From Cudoniella acicularis (lineage: Eukaryota; Ascomycota; Leotiomycetes; Helotiales; Helotiaceae), in contig JAAMPI010000726.1 of the NCBI GenBank assembly GCA_013054445.1, forward strand, positions 1 through 27,387: a DNA stretch of 27,387 nt, written 5' to 3'. The notes beneath the pieces are model-generated. The model was given only the letters and a program-made list of their open reading frames with translations, searched no databases and was not told the DNA's origin. Shown in pieces: positions 20,907 to 27,387 of this stretch (its first letter is position 1; every line of letters starts with the position of its first letter). A program made the translations under genes and the position numbers.

Positions 20907-21315
20907 CTAGGAGGAGAGACTGGTTATTGCATGCTTTCAGGGAGATATTTAAGAGCAAAAGCAGGTCACCATTGAGAAACGAATGAGGCTTTTCTAATTA
21001 TCCCCTTCAACCATGTCCCTGGATTAACTTTTGACTTTTCAACCCTCGCGTTGCCGGTCAAATTAATAAAAAACCAAGGCGAATATTTTAATTTAAAGGA
21101 TATAAAAGGATTTATAAGAATAATTGATGTATGTGAAGTTGAAAATATTTCCAAGTTACCTTCTTCTGCCTTGGTCTCAAAGCAGCAGGGTGGCGGTGAG
21201 ATAAGGTTACCCACAGATTAGGACACCTCCGGGAAGAACTCCAAATTCAAATTTATCCGTTAATTTTTTGGGGTTTATGCGGGGGGGGGGGGAATGGCAT
21301 AGCATAAGCTAAGTG
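20907..21315. other. A+T-rich spacer
   Basis: The minus ORF at 20966-21214 (82 aa) has a protein-like middle (YSPWFFINLTGNARVEKSK) and might be another fragment of the decayed gene, but it cannot be supported alone. A run of 13 or so Gs lies near 21282. Confidence 0.35.
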
Positions 21316-22165
21316 CTCGAGGTACTGTGGTGTTCTCTCAAGGTCCCTTTCCCAGATGGATGTTGAGAAGCCGCAGAAGCGGCATGTGATGTAAGAAACT
21401 CCAAGGTTGTGTGAGCTAGAGTGTGCGATGTTAAATTTAAGGAAATTTTAAGACTTTCAAAAATAGTGAAAAATAACTCGGAAGAGAATTACTACACATG
21501 GACAGTCTTCCACGAACTGTGGTGAAGCGGGAAGCTACGGGAACCCTTTTCGAAAGCCGTTGGACTAAAAGCGGCATACAAATTACGACTGGCTGTGAGA
21601 TATCCAGAAATTGTGAGATTCTCAGCTAAAATATTACGCTTTACAATAAATGAAGCTGTTTAATATTATGGAAGCTAACACACAATGAGAGTTGAGGAAT
21701 TTCATTGAAGAGTGTTTATGGCACTGTGGTGAACTCTCCTCGAAATTCTTTCGGCCCCTTTCCAGGCCATCCCGGGACTTAAAGCGGCACATATCGACCA
21801 TGGACTTGAAATACTCACGAACTGTGAGACTTCCAGCTCAAGTATAACATAACGCTTCAGTGGAAAAATGATGGCTTTGGTCTTGAAAAAATCTACAAGA
21901 AAATTGAGAGTTCAAGGTACTGTGGTGTTTTCTCGCATGAACCCCTTTCCGGCTCGCTGAACTAAAAGCGGCACATCGCGACCTTGGAATCAAGGACTTG
22001 AGATATCCAGAAACTGTGAGACTTCTAGCTCAAGTTTAGGGTACCGCTTGAGTAGAAAAATGATGGCCGTTAGAAAAACTGAGAACAAAGTTGAGTGTTC
22101 AAGGTACTGTGGTGTACTCTCCTCAAATGAAGCATGAATTCGCGAAAACCCCTTTTCAGCCAAAA
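21316..22165. repeat. Diverged tandem array of ~195-bp units upstream of MCM4
   Basis: The core ACTGTGGTG recurs at 21324, 21516, 21723, 21919 and 22106, spacings of 192, 207, 196 and 187 bp. Each unit continues with a CCCTTTC/CCCTTTTC block, GGACTAAAAGCGGCA or a variant, a CGACC/CGACT..GGA segment, GAGATATCCAGAAACTGTGAGA-like sequence, CAGCTCAAGT and, in later units, GAAAAATGATGGC. Units 3 and 4 are the most alike; the first is eroded and the fifth is truncated by the MCM4 promoter. The units have no long ORF. Confidence 0.85.
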
Positions 22166-22226
22166 CACGCTAATTTGACGCTAATGCAAGCTCTTTACGC
22201 GCCCAAGTCGCGAAAATTGGACGCGT
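22139..22226 (+). promoter_or_regulatory. Putative G1/S control elements (MCB and CGCGAAA boxes) of MCM4
   Basis: An MluI cell-cycle box ACGCGT lies at 22221-22226, 90 bp before the MCM4 ATG. Two CGCGAAAA elements (22141-22148 within TTCGCGAAAA, and 22209-22216) lie upstream. In yeasts MBF and SBF bind ACGCGT and CRCGAAA sites to drive replication genes at G1/S; finding them here before a replication gene is consistent with that. Function is inferred from motif and position only. Confidence 0.55.
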
Positions 22227-22315
22227 CGTGATTTCGTGATTTCCTTGCCCTCCCCCGAAAACCTCTACACCAGCACAATCACTCAGGCTCAGCAACGCAA
22301 CAACACCACAACACC

Positions 22316-25300
22316 ATGTCTTCCCCTTCTCACCGTCGCTCTCAGTCCGGTACGCCTAGGCGCTCCTCGCAGCGCAATGGGACGCCTGGTATCACCGATC
22401 CTGCTGCTGCCCAACTCCACAGCGAAGCAGCATCGTCGCAGGGCAATGGCACCCCTCAACGCGCGCCGCCTTCATCCTCACCTATGAATTATCGCTCGTC
22501 GCCTGCAGATATCGCAAGGTCAAATCGCGAGCGAGAGGTCAGCTCTCCTCTGCGACAGATGACCTTTACCCAGGAGACGCAAGAAGATGGAGATCGCACA
22601 CCCCGTGCCAGCGGTCTCAATGAAGGTGAGATACTCGCAACCCAATCCCAAAATATCTGCTAACTCCAGCAGTGTCTTCTCCGATCAGATATCAACCCAG
22701 TTCGAGTCCAGGTGGAGGGTTTACAAGCCGACAACAATCAATACAACCAGATCTTCCGAGTGATGGAAGCGGCCTCTTCGTTCGATCCGGGCTTCATTCA
22801 CGATCGCGCTCCGTTGGTCCAGGCTCTTCAATCAACGAACCAAGACGCGGAGACGTAAATGCAGACAATCTTAATACCCCAGGTCCTCGCCGTCGCATTT
22901 TCATGGACGAGAATGGACGAGTTATCCGAGAAGATGCCGTCCAACAAGAATCAGACGCCCCAACCTTTTCAAACATTGATCCCACGACATCTGATGCCCA
23001 GGCGATGGGAGGCACTTCTACTCTTTGCATTTGGGGTACCAATGTCTCAATCCGCGATGCGATGTCCAACTTCAAACAGTTTCTTCGGGAATTTACAAAG
23101 AAATACCGCATGTGGGCGGACGGCATGTCCCAGGAAGAGACCGCCAAATTACCCGATAGCGAGGAAAAGGTGTATATGCAGATGATGCAGAATATGTTGA
23201 CATTGGGTATTACTAGTCTCAACTTGGATTTCCGAAGTCTCAAATCATATCCTCCAACCAAGAAGCTCTGGCAGCAAGCGCAAGACTACCCTCAAGACAT
23301 CATCACTCTGATGGATCAAGCAATCAAGGACATCATGTATGAGATTGCCGAAGCAGAAATGTCGAGACAGCGAAGATCTGTAAGCTCTGCTGGACAAGGT
23401 TCCCAACGCGACAGAGTCATGAGCTCCGAGCCTCCTGTTCTAAGCTCTGAACGTGGGTCTGAAGCCGCAACACCACGCCCATCAGAGCCTACAGAGGTTG
23501 ATTGGTGCCAAGAGGTACAGAAGAGACAGTACCGAGTTCGACCTTTTGGGTTAGATACTACAGTTAATATGAGAGAGCTTAACCCTTCTGGTATGTTGTT
23601 TTTCCCATTCCAATTTTGAAAATTACTGATGTGAAGTAGATGTCGACAAAATTGTTGCCATCAAAGGCCTCGTCATCCGCACAACTCCTATCCTTCCTGA
23701 CATGAGAGATGCCTTTTTCCGATGCCAGATCTGCGGTCACACAATCAAGATTGATATCGATCGAGGTCGGATTGCAGAGCCTACGAAATGTCCTCGGCCA
23801 GTTTGCGAGTCCCCCAACTCGATGCAAATTGTCCACAACCGTTCAGGATTTATGGACAAACAAGTCATCAAACTGCAAGAAACTCCAGATTCGGTACCTC
23901 CCGGACAAACACCACATTCAGTATCCATGTGCGCTTATGATGAACTTGTGGATATGTGCAAGGCTGGTGACCGAGTTGAAATTACCGGTATTTTCAAAGC
24001 GAGCCCTGTACGAGTGAATCCTCGACAGCGTACCTTAAAAAGCATTTACAAGACTTACATCGACATTCTTCACATCCAAAAAGTTGACAAGAAGCGAATG
24101 GGTATTGATGTGACTACCGTCGACGAGCAAATATCACATGAGCTTTCAAGCAATATCGAGGAGACGAGAAAAGTTACCGAAGAAGAAGAGGAGAAAATCA
24201 AGGCTACAGCTGCGAGACCCGATATCTACGAACTCCTATCAAGATCACTTGCTCCCAGCATTTTCGAATTGGACGACGTCAAGAAGGGAATTCTTCTCCA
24301 ATTATTCGGTGGCACAAACAAATCTTTCGAAAAGGGAGGAAGCCCGAAGTACAGGGGAGATATCAACATTCTGCTCTGCGGTGACCCATCGACTGCGAAA
24401 TCCCAACTCTTAATGTACGTTCACAAGATTGCGCCTCGTGGTGTATACACTAGCGGAAAGGGGTCATCAGCTGTCGGTTTGACAGCATATGTCACTCGCG
24501 ATCCCGAAACCCGTCAACTCGTTCTCGAGTCTGGTGCTCTTGTTCTATCCGATGGTGGTGTCTGCTGCATCGATGAATTCGACAAGATGTCAGATGCAAC
24601 AAGATCAGTGCTTCATGAAGTGATGGAACAACAAACCGTCTCAATTGCGAAGGCTGGTATCATCACAACTTTGAATGCCCGAACCAGTATTCTGGCATCC
24701 GCCAATCCTATTGGCAGCAAATACAACCCCAACCTGCCCGTTCCTCAAAACATCGACCTCCCGCCTACATTACTCTCCAGATTCGACCTTGTGTACCTGG
24801 TCCTGGACCGAGTTGACGAGGCCAATGATCGAAGATTGGCAAGGCATTTACTAAGTATGTACCTTGACGACAAGCCACAAAGTGCCGCAGGCGGAATGGA
24901 AATCTTGGTGAGTTCTCTCCAATCCCCTTAATTTCCCAGTAAGCTAACAAGTCCCAGCCCATCGAATTCCTAACCTCCTACATCTCCTACGCCCGCACCA
25001 AATGCCAACCTCGCATCAGCGCCGAAGCCTCCCAGGAACTTGTTACCGCTTACGTCGAGATGCGCAAACTGGGTGAAGACGTTCGCGCCGCAGAACGCCG
25101 TATCACCGCCACAACCCGACAACTCGAATCCATGATCCGCCTTGCGGAAGCGCACGCCAAGATGCGCCTTTCCGAAATCGTCACTCGAGAAGATGTTCAA
25201 GAAGCCGTTCGACTGATCAAGAGTGCTTTAAAGCAAGCAGCGACAGATGCCCGAACCGGCTTAATTGACATGAGTTTGTTGACCGAAGGCACCAGCGCGA

Positions 25301-25542
25301 GTGAGAGGCGGCGCAAACAAGATTTAAAGAACGCGGTGTTGACACTGCTGGATGATATGACGAGACAGGGACAAGCGGCGCGTTACTCTGAGGTTGTGAG
25401 GAAGCTCGGCGAGCAGAGTAGTGTGCAGGTTGAGGGGTCGGAGTTCGCGGAGGCTATTAGGGTTCTTGAACAGGAAGGAGCGATTATGGTTGTTGGCGAG
25501 GGAGTGAGGAGGGCGATTCGGAGAGTTACAGGCGTGGCTTAG
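22316..25542 (+). CDS. mcm4: MCM4 (Cdc54), DNA replication licensing helicase subunit
   Basis: The CDS is 22316-22625, 22673-23590, 23640-24907 and 24958-25542, giving 1026 aa. Introns are 47, 49 and 50 bp. Residues 1-200 are a Ser/Pro-rich disordered tail with many SP and TP sites, the typical Mcm4 target of DDK and CDK. The MCM N-terminal domain follows, with a zinc finger of four Cys at 438, 441, 460 and 465 (C-x2-C-x18-C-x4-C). The AAA+ core has Walker [10 protein letters not shown] (657-665), Walker [10 protein letters not shown] (718-726), and the arginine finger LLSRFD (to 792). The end is a winged-helix-like region. [12 protein letters not shown] after the third intron is characteristic of Mcm4. 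The protein forms part of the Mcm2-7 ring in the nucleus. All key residues are present. Confidence 0.96.
22626..22672 (+). other. Intron 1 of mcm4, with tandem CAGCAG acceptor
   Basis: The donor is GTGAGA and the branch site GCTAAC. The intron ends CCAGCAG, so splicing at the first AG (22669) or the second AG (22672) would add or drop one residue (Ala-Val or Val) without changing frame. Confidence 0.75.
23591..23639 (+). other. Intron 2 of mcm4
   Basis: The intron is 49 bp, GTATGT...TTACTGATG...GTAG, phase 1. It joins MRELNPS to [14 protein letters not shown]. Confidence 0.92.
24908..24957 (+). other. Intron 3 of mcm4
   Basis: The intron is 50 bp, GTGAGT...GCTAAC...CCCAG, phase 0. It joins GGMEIL to [12 protein letters not shown]. 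Confidence 0.95.
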
Positions 25543-26157
25543 GTGCATGTGACGGTGGCCGGGGAAAGGGGGGGTAAAAAGAAGGGAGGGAGGGAGGAGA
25601 ACTCGGGAACTGTGATACCTTTATGTTTCTGTTGGGTGGATGGCCGGAATCTGCTTTGTGGATGGTATGGCGTTGGGGTTTTTTTGCGCGCATGCTTGGT
25701 ATGAGGTTAATGATAGATGTTCAGGCCTAGCTGATAGTGACGAATAAAGAATCACGAGAATTTCCTCTTCACCTTTTATTTCTCTCAAACTCTTCCTGCT
25801 TATTCAAGCACAGCTACCAGAATTTAAGACAGTTGCGCGAAAATGAAGATCGAAACAACAAATGGAAGAGTTTGCAGAATCAACCTCTCAATTATCTATG
25901 CTAGCAGCCTACAGCATCAGTCCGAGAAACAAAGTACCGTAAGCCGCCATAAGAGTCCTCGATCAATCATTATATGCCAGAACGCCAGCCAAATCCTATT
26001 CGGGCCTAACCCTAACGCTATCTCAGAATGTCAACCTCGGAAGATAGGTAGGTATAAAGGTATCTATCTGTCTGTCTGTCTGCCTCGTGAGCTTTCACTC
26101 AAGTTAACAATTAATTAATCTTTCCAGATAGTAGCTTACCGGCACATATACCCTTTT
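25543..26157. other. Spacer between MCM4 and the next gene (convergent)
   Basis: It begins with a purine-rich 3' UTR (GGGAGGGAGGGAGG near 25586) and later has a short (CTGT)n run at about 26067-26081. No gene is supported; the plus ORF at 25843-26118 (91 aa) has no recognisable features. Confidence 0.5.
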
Positions 26158-26786
26158 CTAACACTTAAACGCCCTCACAATCCTAACCACAGACGGCGAC
26201 AAGATACAGAAGCCAATAGCGAAATAAACGAAGTTCCAACCCCAATTACTACCACTACCACCAAAATTAAACTCGATTCCAATCTCCTCCCCCTTTCCCC
26301 TTCCTTTGAAGCTAATACCACCACGACCATCCAATTTCTTCACTATGGAAACGGGCGGGATAGAAAGGAGGTCCTTGGCGTGGTTTTGCAGCAGTTTATG
26401 GAGTTGTTGGAGGGAGGTAGTTAGTTAGTTCGGGGGTGGCTTCGGTGATGGTTGGCTTTGAGAGGGGGGCGGTGAGGATTTCTCGGCTTGCGGAGAGGTT
26501 CGTGGTGTCTGGATGTGGAGTTGGCTTTACGAGGGCGAGATAGGTTTTTTTGGCGAGGAGGGATGGTGCTGTTGGGTTGTGTGTTTTTGTTAGTTGGCTT
26601 TTTTGGTGAGGGGTTGAGGAGGGGAGAGGGAAGGGGAAGGGAAGGGGAAAGGGGGAGCGAGCGAAATCCAGTCTTTTCTTCAACGAGAGCGAGGTATGAA
26701 ATTGAAGCCGTGGTTGCGGATTGAGAGGAAGACATCTCGTCAAATGAGGTGGTAGCTTCTTTCAAATCTTTTGGTTGGGAGGCCAT
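26158..26786 (-). pseudogene. Small gene of unknown function, frame broken at simple repeats
   Basis: The minus strand begins MASQPKDLKEATTSFDEMSSS with a start at 26786. A second frame then carries LLAKKTYLALVKPTPHP and SASREILTAPLSKP, and a third carries LLSIPPVSIVKKLDGRGG, a Gly-rich segment and a hydrophobic, possibly membrane-spanning C-terminus (NFVYFAIGFCILSPSVVRIV) ending at 26158. The last frame change falls on a TAGTTAGTTAGTT run (26418-26430); one 4-bp unit fewer would join the frames. The first falls in a CCCCTT-type repeat (about 26628-26660) and could also be an intron, since ACTAAC and a CAACAG acceptor-like site follow, but no GT donor is convincing. An internal (S/T)YLALV motif occurs twice. 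Confidence 0.45.
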
Positions 26787-27387
26787 TGTGCGCGTTTGCA
26801 GAGGGAGTGTGCAAGAGACAGATACGAAAAGCCAAGCCGCTGTTGTTCACAGTTCGGGAAAGAAGTGATCTTTAGTTGCAAATTTGTTTGTCTGGGAAGT
26901 ACAGTGGCGAGAGAGAGAGAGAGCTTATCTGCTTCCTCGCTTAGAGGAAGGAAGTCGGCATGCGCTAAACTAGCGTCATTTTTTCTTCGCCTTATGAATC
27001 ATCGGTAAGTGCTGGTCTGAGGGATTCTGGGGGATTCTGGGCTCTGGTTGGTTGGAGAATATAAGGTAACAGTGTCTTCATCGGATTAGCAAATTGGGTT
27101 CTTGATCGCACTCGATTTTGGAATGACGAAAGAGAACTGGGCTGCAGTATTTTATTTTCATGAGAAAGCGGACACTGCATGTATTTTAGGAACCCTGTGT
27201 TATGTGGAAGTGCCAGTTTAGCTCCTTTATATGAATACGTATCTGAATTCAATTTTCATATGCAAAACTGCGTAGAACATGTCACATCGCCCCCGTTTCC
27301 AAGTCCCTATTCCCACCCATTCTCCCTTTCCCCTCGCGCCCCCCGTCCTTCCCATCACCATAAAATACAACCCCCATATTCACACAC
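26787..27387. other. Terminal intergenic sequence
   Basis: No gene is supported. It contains a short GA run at about 26910-26921, a duplicated GGGATTCTGG at 27020-27040 and a C/T-rich end (27284-27350) that could be promoter of a gene beyond the window. Confidence 0.5.

Noticed and set aside
21270..21295. Long G-run as a possible G-quadruplex
   Set aside because: It is a single homopolymer rather than separated G-tracts and could be an assembly or sequencing effect.
26005..26020. CCTAACCCTAAC resembling a fungal telomere repeat
   Set aside because: There are only two units, internal to the window, and no other subtelomeric sign.

Overview
The window looks like nuclear DNA of a filamentous ascomycete (Pezizomycotina, perhaps a leotiomycete; the class is a guess). 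The coding genes carry short spliceosomal introns of 49-68 bp plus two of 120 bp, with GT..AG ends and CTAAC/CTGAC-like branch points. The proteins are fungal: Ssr4, Mcm4, a cellular RNAi-type RNA-dependent RNA polymerase and a PKS-enoyl-reductase-like MDR enzyme. Genes are separated by long A+T-rich or pyrimidine-rich spacers.

Layout, left to right. At 108-627 (minus) lies a charged coiled-coil gene whose frame appears shifted by one base near its end. About 1.7 kb of A+T-rich spacer follows. At 2363-3134 is a compact retrotransposon remnant: two related LTRs in opposite orientation, a short coding scrap and a second LTR-like sequence between them. At 3302-4381 (minus) is an intronless MDR reductase. 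A long spacer (4565-7193) holds a 52-bp tandem duplication and one doubtful ORF. At 7194-9470 (minus) is the three-exon gene for Ssr4, a subunit of the SWI/SNF and RSC chromatin remodellers. At 10248/10421-11500 (minus) is a disordered repeat-containing protein of unknown function with an uncertain last exon. A 2.5-kb spacer (11501-14055) contains a diverged ~140-bp direct repeat. At 14056-18028 (minus) is a four-exon RdRP with an intact DLDGD catalytic motif. At 19017-20906 (minus) are remains of one or two decayed genes broken by stops and frame changes. At 21316-22165 a diverged array of ~195-bp units leads into the promoter of MCM4 (22316-25542, plus, four exons). At 26158-26786 (minus) is a small gene of unknown function, apparently broken at simple repeats.

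Functionally the window joins a replication-licensing helicase (Mcm4), a chromatin-remodelling subunit (Ssr4) and an RNA-silencing polymerase. The genes are not arranged as a cluster and I see no sign of co-regulation. The MCM4 promoter has an MluI cell-cycle box and two CGCGAAA elements, as expected for a G1/S gene. The most unusual items are the repeat array upstream of MCM4, the inverted LTR pair carrying the same GACGCGTC octamer, the decayed gene at 19-21 kb, and several places where a small indel or alternative splice site decides the reading frame. I found no convincing tRNA, rRNA, CRISPR array or intact mobile element.
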